Positions 1 through 8,044 of a stretch of DNA of 64,000 bases are shown here, piece after piece. This DNA comes from Phascolarctobacterium sp. GTDB taxonomy: Bacteria; Bacillota; Negativicutes; Acidaminococcales; Acidaminococcaceae. The notes under the pieces are model-generated. The model saw only the letters and a program-made list of their open reading frames with translations, had not been told where the DNA came from and made no database searches. Both the position numbers and the translations under genes were made by a program. Location of the stretch: NCBI GenBank assembly GCA_003150755.1, contig QAMT01000004.1, positions 434,001-498,000 of the forward strand. Reading direction: 5' to 3'. Position 1 is the first letter of the stretch. Every line of letters begins with the position of its first letter.

Positions 1-2199
1 AAGATGTCAAAAGGCAAAGGCGTGATAAATTTATACGGAACTACAAATATTCTAACTACGGGAAATGGTAATTATGGTATATGGGCAGGAAAAAATGGTG
101 AAATTACGGTTGAAGATTTAAGAATAGTTTCTAACGGAAATAATTCATATGGTTTAGCTGCTACAAATGGGAATTTAATATATGATACAGATGATGCTGA
201 AAATAAGTATGGCAGCACAGTTACATTAAATGGTACTAATAATACCATTGTTATGGGTATTATAAATGATGATGGATCAGTAACAAAAACTGAAGGAAGC
301 AAAGCTATTTATGCGGATAGCCAATATGGCGTAGTTAAATCGGGTGATGGTGGCATTGGAAAATTTGATATAGTAGGTGATATTGTTGCTGAAAATGGCG
401 GCATTATTACTTTAGATAGTGATGAGCAAAACTATTTGCAGGGCGATATAATTGCTTTTGGTACAGAATCACAAAAAAATGCTAATATAAATTTACAAAC
501 AGTTGGTTCTGTTGCTTATCAAGGCGATGCATTGGCTGCTAACGGTGGTACAGTTGATGTAACGCTTGGTAATGGCAGCTTCTGGTCAGGACGTGCAGAC
601 GATTATCAGGACGCAGCAGATTCTGAATGGTTAAAAACTCATACTGATGCATTAAAAACTAAATTTGACGGTAATGTTACAGACAGCGGTACTGTTAATA
701 TGAATTTAGGTACTGGCTCAATCTGGAATGTAACTGGACAAAGTTGGGTTACAAATTTAGCAGGTGATGACAGTGTTATTATTATGGACGGTGAAGGTAC
801 AGGCGGTTATGCTTTGCATGTTGGCGAAATTAGCGGCAGCAATACCTTTGTTATGAATGTCCGTCCTGATGAAAGCGGTGATATGCTTTATGTAAAAAAT
901 GGTACTAAAGAGCAGCAAAAACTTGTAATTAACAATGCTGACGAAGTATTGCAAAATATGCAAGTTGGTGATATTGTTCGTTTTGCAACAGTTGCAAATT
1001 CAAAAGGTGGTTTTGAAAATGGTGAATTTGCAGATATGCCCGAAACAGGTGTGCAAACTTTTGGAAGCAGTACAAGAATTTCTGACGCTGGCATGTTTAA
1101 TGTAGATTTTGATATTGTATATACAAATTATGGCGAAAAAGTAGATGGTCAAGTTGGAAGTGACGATGATTATAATGGTGGAACAGAATTTGATGCAAAT
1201 AAGGCTGGAACAAATTATGTTGATGAAAATTATGGGGTTGAAGGTGCCCAAAATGTAAATATTGTACGTAATTCCGTTACTAAAGAAAATCTTTCCGACG
1301 CCGGTAAAACCATTATTAATATGAGCCGTGCCAACTATAAAAACGCTATTTACATGGATAGGCTTAACAAACGCCTTGGCGAAGCTCGCTATATTAACGG
1401 CCAAGAAGACCAGGGCATGTGGGTACGCCTGCGTCATGACCGTATCGGTCAAAGTGGCGACTTCCGCAGCATGAACACCATGTACGAGCTTGGTTATGAT
1501 GTTAAACAGAACTGCGATAACGGTGAACGCCGTATAGGTATGGCTATTGATTACATGCGCGGCAGCACAACTTACAGCGATATTATTGGCAAAGGCGAAA
1601 CTAAACGCTACGGCCTGTGGCTGTACGATACCTGGCTGGGCGATAAAGGGCATTATGCTGATTACGTATTGAAGTGGGGACACTTATCCAACGATTTTGA
1701 CATTACTGCCAAAAGTACGCTGGAAAATATTACCGGCGATTACAGCAACAATGTGTTCAGCGTAAGCGCAGAATATGGCAAGAAGAACGACATGGGCAGC
1801 GGCTGGTATTTTGAGCCGCAGGCACAGTTGCAGCTTGCACGTGTGACTGGTACAGATTATGTAAGCAGCCAGGACACCAAAGTAAGTGTTGACGGCATTA
1901 ACAGTTTAATCGGCCGTGCAGGTTTCCGCCTTGGACGTGATTTGAACGAAAGCAGCACCGTTTACTTAAAAGCAGATTTGCTGCACGAATTTTTAGGCGA
2001 CCAGACAATAACTGCGCAGGACGCAACCGGCACGCTGCGTGAAGAATTTGAAAACAAAGGCACTTGGTATGATGTAGGTATTGGTTTTGCAGCACAAACT
2101 GGTAAAAACAGCTATGCGTTCCTTGATGTAGAAAAATCTTTCGGCAACGATAACGACGAAACTTATCAGATTAACGCAGGCTTGCAGTGGACGTTTTAA
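1..2199 (+). CDS. Autotransporter, C-terminal part (5' end outside window)
   Basis: The frame is open from base 1, so the signal peptide and part of the passenger lie upstream. The visible part begins with a Gly/Asn/Thr/Asp-rich repetitive passenger (to about nt 1290), with many NGNN and GG turns as in beta-helical adhesins. From about nt 1415 follows a roughly 260-residue autotransporter beta-barrel with alternating-residue strands and a terminal aromatic residue (ends QWTF), as the family requires for outer-membrane insertion. It is a type V secreted surface protein, probably an adhesin; the ligand is unknown. The passenger DNA is clearly more AT-rich than the barrel DNA, suggesting a mosaic gene. 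The barrel assignment is strong; the passenger function is inference. Confidence 0.88.
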   Translation, partial: KMSKGKGVINLYGTTNILTTGNGNYGIWAGKNGEITVEDLRIVSNGNNSYGLAATNGNLIYDTDDAENKYGSTVTLNGTNNTIVMGIINDDGSVTKTEGSKAIYADSQYGVVKSGDGGIGKFDIVGDIVAENGGIITLDSDEQNYLQGDIIAFGTESQKNANINLQTVGSVAYQGDALAANGGTVDVTLGNGSFWSGRADDYQDAADSEWLKTHTDALKTKFDGNVTDSGTVNMNLGTGSIWNVTGQSWVTNLAGDDSVIIMDGEGTGGYALHVGEISGSNTFVMNVRPDESGDMLYVKNGTKEQQKLVINNADEVLQNMQVGDIVRFATVANSKGGFENGEFADMPETGVQTFGSSTRISDAGMFNVDFDIVYTNYGEKVDGQVGSDDDYNGGTEFDANKAGTNYVDENYGVEGAQNVNIVRNSVTKENLSDAGKTIINMSRANYKNAIYMDRLNKRLGEARYINGQEDQGMWVRLRHDRIGQSGDFRSMNTMYELGYDVKQNCDNGERRIGMAIDYMRGSTTYSDIIGKGETKRYGLWLYDTWLGDKGHYADYVLKWGHLSNDFDITAKSTLENITGDYSNNVFSVSAEYGKKNDMGSGWYFEPQAQLQLARVTGTDYVSSQDTKVSVDGINSLIGRAGFRLGRDLNESSTVYLKADLLHEFLGDQTITAQDATGTLREEFENKGTWYDVGIGFAAQTGKNSYAFLDVEKSFGNDNDETYQINAGLQWTF

Positions 2200-2220
2200 T
2201 TGAACGCACAAGTAAATAAA

Positions 2221-2466
2221 AAATAAAACTTTAAAGTTACAGGCAAAAATGAATACTAATCATAGTTGAAACGTAAGTAAAACTAAAAAGTCAAAGGCTT
2301 GCAATGCGCGGTATAGTGCAAAACTGCGGCGGCTGAATTTAAGGCATAAACCTTCGGAAGTATGCTGCGGAGCGCAGACGAAATCGGAGAAGCCGCAGTA
2401 TTTTGCCATACCGTGCAGGGTAAGTTTTTGACTTTGCTTATTGCCAATCTTTAAAGTTTTTATTTT
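2221..2466. repeat. Large imperfect inverted-repeat element (MITE-like or structured RNA)
   Basis: This fills the 309-bp gap between the autotransporter and the next gene. Two outer arms (about 2221-2250 and 2439-2466, sharing a CTTTAAAG core) and two inner arms (about 2287-2330 and 2392-2435, sharing GTCAAA, CGGTAT and CTGCGGC blocks) pair as imperfect inverted repeats. Roughly 35 nt are unpaired on the left. The centre holds smaller hairpins at 2344-2365 and 2365-2377. I see no transposase. It could be a miniature inverted-repeat element, a long folded 3' UTR, or a terminator-like structure for the autotransporter. An antisense ORF across it is only a by-product. Confidence 0.6.
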
Positions 2467-2508
2467 AAAATCTGTTACTATATTATTTAATAAAAAAGTG
2501 GTGTTAAA

Positions 2509-2850
2509 ATGGATAGTTCTAAATTGCCTTTTGCCCAAAAGTTTGTAGCTAAAGCCTTGGGCGATGCTGAGATTGAGTTCTGCAATTTTTGCCCGCGAGG
2601 TAAGCAAGGCTCACCTGCATGGGAGATAAAAGCCATGAACAGCGAAGGCAGAAGAAAAATTATCGTTTTGCGCGATAACGGCTGCAATGTAACGGCAGAA
2701 GAAGTAAAGCTTAACCCGTTTAAAGATAAGGAATCACGCAATGCGGAAATAAAACGCTTGTATAACGAAGAAGGTCTGTCGCAGAAGTTTTTGGCAAACC
2801 TGTTCGGTATAACGCAGCCTTCGGTTTCTGTAATAATAAAGCAAAAATAA
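2509..2850 (+). CDS. Hypothetical protein with C-terminal helix-turn-helix
   Basis: This encodes 113 residues, no signal peptide and no membrane segment. The last 40 residues read as a resolvase/sigma-like helix-turn-helix: an acidic helix, then EEGLSQKFLANLFGIT and QPSVSVIIKQK, where the second helix would contact DNA. The N-terminal 70 residues contain two cysteines (CNFC) and a mixed alpha/beta character that I do not recognise. A plausible role is a small DNA-binding regulator, but no target is evident. It stands alone between the inverted-repeat element and tmRNA. Initiation is at ATG after a GTG-rich, weak ribosome site. Function is unknown; that the ORF is a real gene is likely. Confidence 0.6.
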   Translation: MDSSKLPFAQKFVAKALGDAEIEFCNFCPRGKQGSPAWEIKAMNSEGRRKIIVLRDNGCNVTAEEVKLNPFKDKESRNAEIKRLYNEEGLSQKFLANLFGITQPSVSVIIKQK

Positions 2851-2933
2851 ATACTATATTATAAATTTTGTTAGTCATAATTGATGAATTTAAAATCTGC
2901 TGCAATAAAACATATAGCAAAACCAATCATAAC

Positions 2934-2962
2934 TTGTAAATATAATGCCGGTGTGCTATAAT
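2934..2962 (+). promoter_or_regulatory. Promoter of ssrA
   Basis: A -35 TTGTAA at 2934-2939, a 17-bp spacer and a -10 TATAAT at 2957-2962 preceded by TGC (extended -10). The predicted start lies about 15 nt before the mature tmRNA 5' end, leaving a short leader for RNase P to remove. Confidence 0.7.
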
Positions 2963-2983
2963 ATCTAAACAATACTTAACCTC

Positions 2984-3328
2984 GGGGATGTACTGGTTTC
3001 GACGGGGATAGGTGTGGTATGATAAGCGAGCCGTGTTTCCGTCAGCACGTTAAACGGCGGACGTTTAAAAATAAACGCTAAAAACGATTACGCTTTAGCA
3101 GCTTAATGCTACGTCCTTTCGTTCCTTTCCTGCGGGAATGATCTGGACGCCAACAGCAGGATACTTTAAGGCCTTCTCCCGTGGGCTTTAGGGGAAACTT
3201 TTCGGGATAGCAACCGGGCAGCCCGCCGTTAGGCGGCTCGGAAGCGAATAATAAAATGACGCCTGCGCTCGGAGAAAGTTATATTGCAATATTTTCGGAC
3301 AGGGGTTCGACTCCCCTCATCTCCACCA
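2984..3328 (+). ncRNA. ssrA: Transfer-messenger RNA (tmRNA)
   Basis: The 5' end GGGGATG pairs with CATCTCC near the 3' end to form the tRNA-like acceptor, followed by A and an encoded CCA (3326-3328). The conserved ACTGGTTTCGACGGGG block follows the 5' strand, and a T-arm GGTTCGACTCC precedes the 3' strand. The reading frame for the proteolysis tag starts at the resume codon GCT at 3077 and encodes AKNDYALAA, then TAA (3104-3106). The LAA end is the usual ClpXP/ClpAP degron. tmRNA rescues ribosomes stalled on messages without stop codons, together with SmpB. The length of 345 nt is normal for one-piece tmRNA. Confidence 0.97.
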
Positions 3329-3337
3329 GTAAAAAAC

Positions 3338-3380
3338 AAGGCTGATTACAGAATTAACTGTAACCAGCCTTTATTTTTTG
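3338..3380. terminator. Bidirectional terminator between ssrA and the rhodanese gene
   Basis: Inverted repeat AAGGCTG..TACAG (3338-3351) and CTGTAAC..GCCTT (3358-3371), followed by a T-rich run on the + strand. On the - strand the A-rich flank before the hairpin serves as the U-tract, so it can end both converging transcripts. Confidence 0.8.
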
Positions 3381-3382
3381 TT

Positions 3383-3814
3383 TTATTTTACGATTTCATA
3401 CGGCCAGTCCATAATGCCGCCGATGTGTTCAATATTTGTATAGCCCATATCGGCCAGTGCCTGCGAAGCGCGGTGTGCGCGTTTGCCGCTGCGGCAGTAA
3501 ACAAGAATTTCGGCATCTTTATCTGGTAATACTTTGGCTACTTCGGCGGATTTTGCTTCAATTAAATCTACCGGTAAAAGTACGGCGTCAGGAATGTGGC
3601 CTGCGTCAAATTCTTCCTGGGTGCGTACATCCAAAATAACAATGGCAGGATTTTGTTCAATCCTTAATTTTGCCTGCTGGGGTGTTAGTGTTTTATAGGC
3701 TGCTGTCTGCGTGGAATCCGGGGCAGGGGCGTTTTCGGTTTTTTGCTCCTGCGCAAAACAAACTGCGGAGATTGCCAAAACTGCTGCAAATATCAAAAGC
3801 AATACTTTTTTCAT
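3383..3814 (-). CDS. Exported rhodanese-domain protein
   Basis: About 143 residues. The N-terminus is a signal peptide (MKKVLLL..ISAVCFA, likely cut near residue 21), then a short linker rich in Pro/Asp/Thr. A single rhodanese domain follows (about residues 42-143) with the LDVRTQEEF motif and the active-site loop CRSGKRA, whose Cys107 would carry the persulfide. It probably acts in the periplasm on sulfur or thiol groups; the substrate is unknown. An upstream in-frame GTG at 3823 lies inside the Shine-Dalgarno sequence AAGGAGTG, so I choose the ATG at 3814. The gene is monocistronic, divergent from larA and convergent with tmRNA. Confidence 0.88.
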   Translation of the reverse strand: MKKVLLLIFAAVLAISAVCFAQEQKTENAPAPDSTQTAAYKTLTPQQAKLRIEQNPAIVILDVRTQEEFDAGHIPDAVLLPVDLIEAKSAEVAKVLPDKDAEILVYCRSGKRAHRASQALADMGYTNIEHIGGIMDWPYEIVK

Positions 3815-3844
3815 CCAAATCACTCCTTTTATTTTTATATTTTA

Positions 3845-3874
3845 ATTATAAAAATTTACATTAAAGCTTGTCAA
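3845..3874 (-). promoter_or_regulatory. Promoter of the rhodanese gene
   Basis: On the - strand a perfect -35 TTGACA (3874-3869), an 18-bp spacer and a perfect -10 TATAAT (3850-3845), about 30 bp upstream of the start codon. Confidence 0.7.
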
Positions 3875-3995
3875 TAGCTAAAATAAATCTATTATGTAAA
3901 TAAATTAACACAAATAGCCTACACGATTACTTTTATTTTTACCTACAAAAGTGTATAATATAATTATATTACTATAATTTAAAGGAGAATGAAGC

Positions 3996-5294
3996 ATGAA
4001 AGAGTACACTCTCCCGTATGGCAGCGGCGAACAAAAGGTTTTGCTGCCGGAAGAACATATACTTTATGACATCCATGGCAATAAAGCCGCTGTGGCGGAT
4101 GATATTAAGGCAGCTACGCTGGAGGCTGTGCGCAATCCTATTGATTCTGCGCCGCTGAAAGAGGTTGTAAAAAAAGGCGATAAGGTTGCCGTTATCGTCA
4201 GCGACATTACACGCCTTGTTCGTACCGCTGATTTTTTACCGGTTGTTATTGATGAAATCAATGCAGGCGGCGTGCCGGATGACGACATTACCATTGTTGT
4301 TGCAACGGGCACGCACCGCGCGCATACGGCGGAAGAAGATGTGCTGGTTTGCGGTGAAAATATTGTTAAACGCATTAAAATCCATCAGCATAATTGCCGT
4401 AATAATGATGAACTGGTTGACCTTGGCGTTACCAGCCGCGGCACACCTATTCTGATTGACAAAACCGTTGCGCAGGCAGATAAAATCATCATCACCGGCG
4501 CTGTTTCCCTGCATCCTATGGCCGGTTTCGGCGGGGGCAGAAAAGCCGTAATGCCGGGCGTATCGGGCCATGCAACCATTATGCACAATCACGCCATGGC
4601 GTTAGCCGATAAGGTTGGCGAAGGCTGCAACCCCTTGTGCGAAACAGGCGTTTTGGAAAACAACCCGCTGCACGAGGATATGTGCGAGGTAGCAGAAAAA
4701 ATTAACCCTGCGTTTTTGGTAAACATGGTGTTCAGCCCCGAAGGCGATTTACACGAAGTTGTAGCAGGGCACTGGTATAAAGCGTGGGAGAAAGGCTGCC
4801 ACGACCTTTTGGCAATGGCTGGCGTGCATATCAAAGAACAGGCGGATGTAGTAATTGCTTCTGCCGGCGGCAGCCCGAAGGATATTAACCTGTACCAGAG
4901 CTGCAAGGCGCACATGAACGCTGTGTTTGCGGTTAAGCCGGGCGGTTATCTTATCTGCACGCTGGAATGCCCGGATATTAAAGAACCTGCTATTTTTACA
5001 GACTGGTTTTCCAAATCGGATATTCTGCAATTTGAAAAGGATGTGCGCGCAGATTTTTCTATTCCTGCATTTGTGGCGTTTAAAACGCGCTGCATTGTAA
5101 ATTCGCTGCATACGTATTTAGTTACCAAGCCCGAAAACTTTGAGTTTGTGCGTGCAACGGGTCAGGTGCCGGTAGCTTCACTGGAAGAAGCATGGCAAAT
5201 GGTAGAAGCCGACCTTAAAAAGAACAATAAAGAAGATTATAAAATTACGATTATGGGGCACGCATCGGCAACGCTGCCTATTTCGGATAAGTGA
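3996..5294 (+). CDS. LarA-family nickel-pincer racemase/epimerase, copy 1
   Basis: A 432-residue LarA-like protein, the usual length. Residues matching the active site of Lactobacillus LarA are all visible: SDITR (Arg73), GTHR (His107), SLHPMAGFGGGRK (His173, and Lys183 for covalent attachment of the nickel-pincer nucleotide), HNH (His199, Ni ligand) and YQSCK (Gln301, Lys304). The family interconverts 2-hydroxyacid stereoisomers by hydride transfer; lactate is only one of several known substrates, so specificity is not assignable. It is the first of three tandem paralogues. A strong AAGGAG site precedes the ATG. The cofactor genes larB, larC and larE are not in this window. Confidence 0.9.
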   Translation: MKEYTLPYGSGEQKVLLPEEHILYDIHGNKAAVADDIKAATLEAVRNPIDSAPLKEVVKKGDKVAVIVSDITRLVRTADFLPVVIDEINAGGVPDDDITIVVATGTHRAHTAEEDVLVCGENIVKRIKIHQHNCRNNDELVDLGVTSRGTPILIDKTVAQADKIIITGAVSLHPMAGFGGGRKAVMPGVSGHATIMHNHAMALADKVGEGCNPLCETGVLENNPLHEDMCEVAEKINPAFLVNMVFSPEGDLHEVVAGHWYKAWEKGCHDLLAMAGVHIKEQADVVIASAGGSPKDINLYQSCKAHMNAVFAVKPGGYLICTLECPDIKEPAIFTDWFSKSDILQFEKDVRADFSIPAFVAFKTRCIVNSLHTYLVTKPENFEFVRATGQVPVASLEEAWQMVEADLKKNNKEDYKITIMGHASATLPISDK

Positions 5295-5305
5295 GTGTAT
5301 TGAAG

Positions 5306-6598
5306 ATGAAAGAATATAAGTTAAGTTATGGCAAAACAACGCAAAGCGTAATGCTCGATGAAAATAAGGTAATACAGATTTTGGAGGCTGAGCCGGAAGG
5401 CAAGGTTACGGATATCAGGCAGGCTGTGCTTGATGCGCTGCGTAACCCTATTGCCGCTAAACCGCTTTGCGAAACGGTTGCCAAGGGCGACAAAGTTGTT
5501 ATTATCGTCAGCGATATTACCCGCGCGTGGAGCAGGACGAAGGATTTTGTGCCTTATCTGGTTGAAGAACTTAATAACACCGGCATTCCTGATGAGGACA
5601 TTACCTTTTTGATTGCCGAGGGCACGCACAGGCCCAATACCGATGAAGAAAAGAAACTGATTATCGGTGAAGATTTGTTTAAGCGCATTAAAATTTTTGA
5701 CCACGATGCGCACGATATTTCTAAAAATGTCTTTTTGGGTACAACCAAACGCGGCACACCGGTTTATGTAGATAAAATTGCCGCTGCCGCTGATAAAGTA
5801 ATTTTAACCGGCAGCGTTACGCCGCACCTTTTTGCGGGTTTCGGCGGCGGACGCAAAAGCGTTGTGCCGGGCATTTCTGCGGCAGAAACGGTTAACCACA
5901 ACCACGTTATGGCTTTAAGCGATACGATTGGCGGCGGCATTAACCCCGATACCTGCCTTGCTAAAGAGTGGGACAATCGCGTCAGCGACGATATGTGCGA
6001 TGCTACGGCGCTGCTCAATCCGTGCTTTTTAATTAACTCCATCATCGACGCGGACGGCGATTTCAGCGCTTTTGTTGCCGGTGACTGGCGCGAAGCGTGG
6101 CTGGAAGGCACGCGCATTGTTAAAAAGCAGCAGGGAGTTAAAGCTATCGCTAAATCCGATATTGCCATTACCAGCGGTGGCGGTTATCCGCATGACATCA
6201 ATCTGTATCAGGGCATGAAGGCCTATGTGCCTGCCGCTATGGCGCTTAAAGAAGGCGGCGTTATCATTGCCGTGCTGGAATGTGACGATATTGCCGAACC
6301 GCCGGTATTTTTCAACAGCTTCCATTATGATGACTTGAAAGAAATGGAGCAGGATGTAAGAAATAATTTCAGTATTCCGTTTTATGTAGCGTTTTACACC
6401 TGCTGCCTGGCAGAAAGGTTTACCATTATCCTTGTAACCAAGCCCGAAAACTTTGAAGAAGCACGCAAAACACGTGCCGTACCGGTGGCAACCATTGAAG
6501 AAGCAATGCAGCTTGCCGAAAAAATCGTAGGCAAAGAGGATTACACAATCAATATTTTCCCGCATGCAATGGCGACGATACCGTTTTTTGATAAATAA
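5306..6598 (+). CDS. LarA-family nickel-pincer racemase/epimerase, copy 2
   Basis: A 430-residue paralogue of the preceding gene. I start it at the ATG (MKEYKLSYGK), which aligns exactly with copy 1; an upstream GTG at 5291 overlaps the stop of copy 1 and would add five residues. The active-site set is intact: SDITR, GTHR, TPHLFAGFGGGRK with the cofactor lysine, NHNH and YQGMK. Residues around the pocket differ from copy 1 (AWSRTKDF after SDITR, and YHYDD-type sequence near the C-terminus), consistent with a different 2-hydroxyacid substrate. It is translationally coupled to copy 1. Confidence 0.9.
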   Translation: MKEYKLSYGKTTQSVMLDENKVIQILEAEPEGKVTDIRQAVLDALRNPIAAKPLCETVAKGDKVVIIVSDITRAWSRTKDFVPYLVEELNNTGIPDEDITFLIAEGTHRPNTDEEKKLIIGEDLFKRIKIFDHDAHDISKNVFLGTTKRGTPVYVDKIAAAADKVILTGSVTPHLFAGFGGGRKSVVPGISAAETVNHNHVMALSDTIGGGINPDTCLAKEWDNRVSDDMCDATALLNPCFLINSIIDADGDFSAFVAGDWREAWLEGTRIVKKQQGVKAIAKSDIAITSGGGYPHDINLYQGMKAYVPAAMALKEGGVIIAVLECDDIAEPPVFFNSFHYDDLKEMEQDVRNNFSIPFYVAFYTCCLAERFTIILVTKPENFEEARKTRAVPVATIEEAMQLAEKIVGKEDYTINIFPHAMATIPFFDK

Positions 6599-6664
6599 GT
6601 TTTAAATTTATTTTTATAAAGCAGATTGCTGCAAGTTTATTTGTTTTGGGAAAGGAAGATGATT

Positions 6665-7966
6665 ATGGCTTTAAAAAATTTTAAATTTGGTTTTGGTGAC
6701 GGTTACCAGGAAGTTGCCCTGCCGGAAGAACATATTCTGCAGGTAATCGAAGGTAACGAATCAGAAAAAATTACCGACGTTAAAGCAGCCGTATTAAAAG
6801 CAATGCGCGAGCCTATCAACAGCAAACCGCTTCAGGAATGTGTAAATAAAGGCGAAAAGGTTGCAATTATCGTCAGCGATATTACCCGTCTGGTACATAC
6901 CGACCAGATTCTGGTGCATATTGTAAACGAACTGAACCTTGCCGGTATTCCCGATGAAGATATCAGCATTGTTGTTGCACAGGGCACACACCGCCCGCAA
7001 ACCCACGAAGAAGACGTTATCGTTTGCGGACAGGAAGTTGTAGACCGCATTAAAATTTACCAGCACAGCAGCAAAGATTCTGAATGTGTGCATGTAGGCG
7101 ATACTCCGCGCGGCGTGCCTGTATGGATTGACAAGCATGTAACCGATGCTGATAAAGTAATTTTAACCGGCGGCATTACCGTACATCTTTTGGCAGGTTA
7201 CGGCGGCGGACGCAAAAGCATCCTGCCGGGCGTTGCCAGCGAAGAAACCATTCAGAAACATCATTCACTGGCTCTGTCCGATGAATTCGGCGGCGGTGTA
7301 TATCCGGGCGTTTGCACTGCAAATATCGAAGGCAACCGCTTCCACGAAGAACTTTGCGCAGCCTGCAAATTTATCAATCCGTGCTTTTTGGTAAACAATG
7401 TGCTTGACAACGACGGCGATTTTGCCAAAATCGTTGGCGGCAACTGGTATGACGCATGGCTGGAAGGCACTAAAGAAGTGCTTAAAATCCAGGGCGTAAA
7501 AACCAAAGGCCGTGCCGATGTCGTAATTGCTTCCCCTGGCGGCTTCCCGAAGGACATTAACCTTTACCAGGGCAGCAAAACTTATGACACTTCCACGCTG
7601 GCGCTGAAAAAAGGCGGCATTCTGATTGCTGTGCTTGAAGCGCGCGAAATCAACGACCCGCCTGCGTATATGGAAAGCTTCCGCTTTGATAACCTTACCG
7701 ACATGGAAAAAGCACTGCGCGAAGAATTTTCCATTCCATTCTATGTTGCGTTTGTACTGGCCAGCTTGTGCCATGAAAATGCCGTTTATCTTGTAACCAA
7801 GCCCGAAAACTTTGAAGCTGCGCGCAAAACCGGCCAGATTCCTGTTGCAACTATCGAAGAAGCCTGGGCACTGGCACAGGAAAAATTAAAAGCCGAAGGT
7901 AAAACCGATTACACCATTAACGTAATGCAGCACGCAGCCAACACCGTGCCGATGATTGAAGAATAA
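6665..7966 (+). CDS. LarA-family nickel-pincer racemase/epimerase, copy 3
   Basis: The third tandem paralogue, 433 residues. The start is the second ATG (MALKNFKFGFGDG), 8 nt after AAGGA; upstream TTG and ATG codons lie too close to or before that site. It retains SDITR, GTHR, TVHLLAGYGGGRK, KHH in place of the NH-H motif (the last His is kept) and YQGSK, so it should also bind the nickel-pincer cofactor. It has diverged most at residues flanking these motifs. It sits 66 bp after copy 2 and ends at a strong terminator, which closes a three-gene unit. Confidence 0.9.
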   Translation: MALKNFKFGFGDGYQEVALPEEHILQVIEGNESEKITDVKAAVLKAMREPINSKPLQECVNKGEKVAIIVSDITRLVHTDQILVHIVNELNLAGIPDEDISIVVAQGTHRPQTHEEDVIVCGQEVVDRIKIYQHSSKDSECVHVGDTPRGVPVWIDKHVTDADKVILTGGITVHLLAGYGGGRKSILPGVASEETIQKHHSLALSDEFGGGVYPGVCTANIEGNRFHEELCAACKFINPCFLVNNVLDNDGDFAKIVGGNWYDAWLEGTKEVLKIQGVKTKGRADVVIASPGGFPKDINLYQGSKTYDTSTLALKKGGILIAVLEAREINDPPAYMESFRFDNLTDMEKALREEFSIPFYVAFVLASLCHENAVYLVTKPENFEAARKTGQIPVATIEEAWALAQEKLKAEGKTDYTINVMQHAANTVPMIEE

Positions 7967-7976
7967 TATAAAAACT

Positions 7977-8019
7977 AACAGCCTTTTACTTACAGAACGT
8001 AGGTAAAAGGCTGTTTTTT
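7977..8019. terminator. Terminator after the larA array, probably bidirectional
   Basis: A 17-bp stem, AACAGCCTTTTAC..TAC (7977-7993) with GTAGGTAAAAGGCTGTT (7999-8015), followed by a T6 run. On the opposite strand it is followed by AGTTTTTAT, so it can also end transcription of the converging peptidase gene. Confidence 0.85.
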
Positions 8020-8044
8020 AATGCTTGTTATTTTGTTTTAAGTT

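Noticed and set aside
1000..1683. 227-codon ORF on the - strand
   Set aside because: Antisense to the autotransporter barrel; hydrophobic only because of the complementary codon pattern.
2260..2607. 115-codon ORF on the - strand
   Set aside because: Runs across the inverted-repeat element and into the HTH gene; no start signal or known motif.
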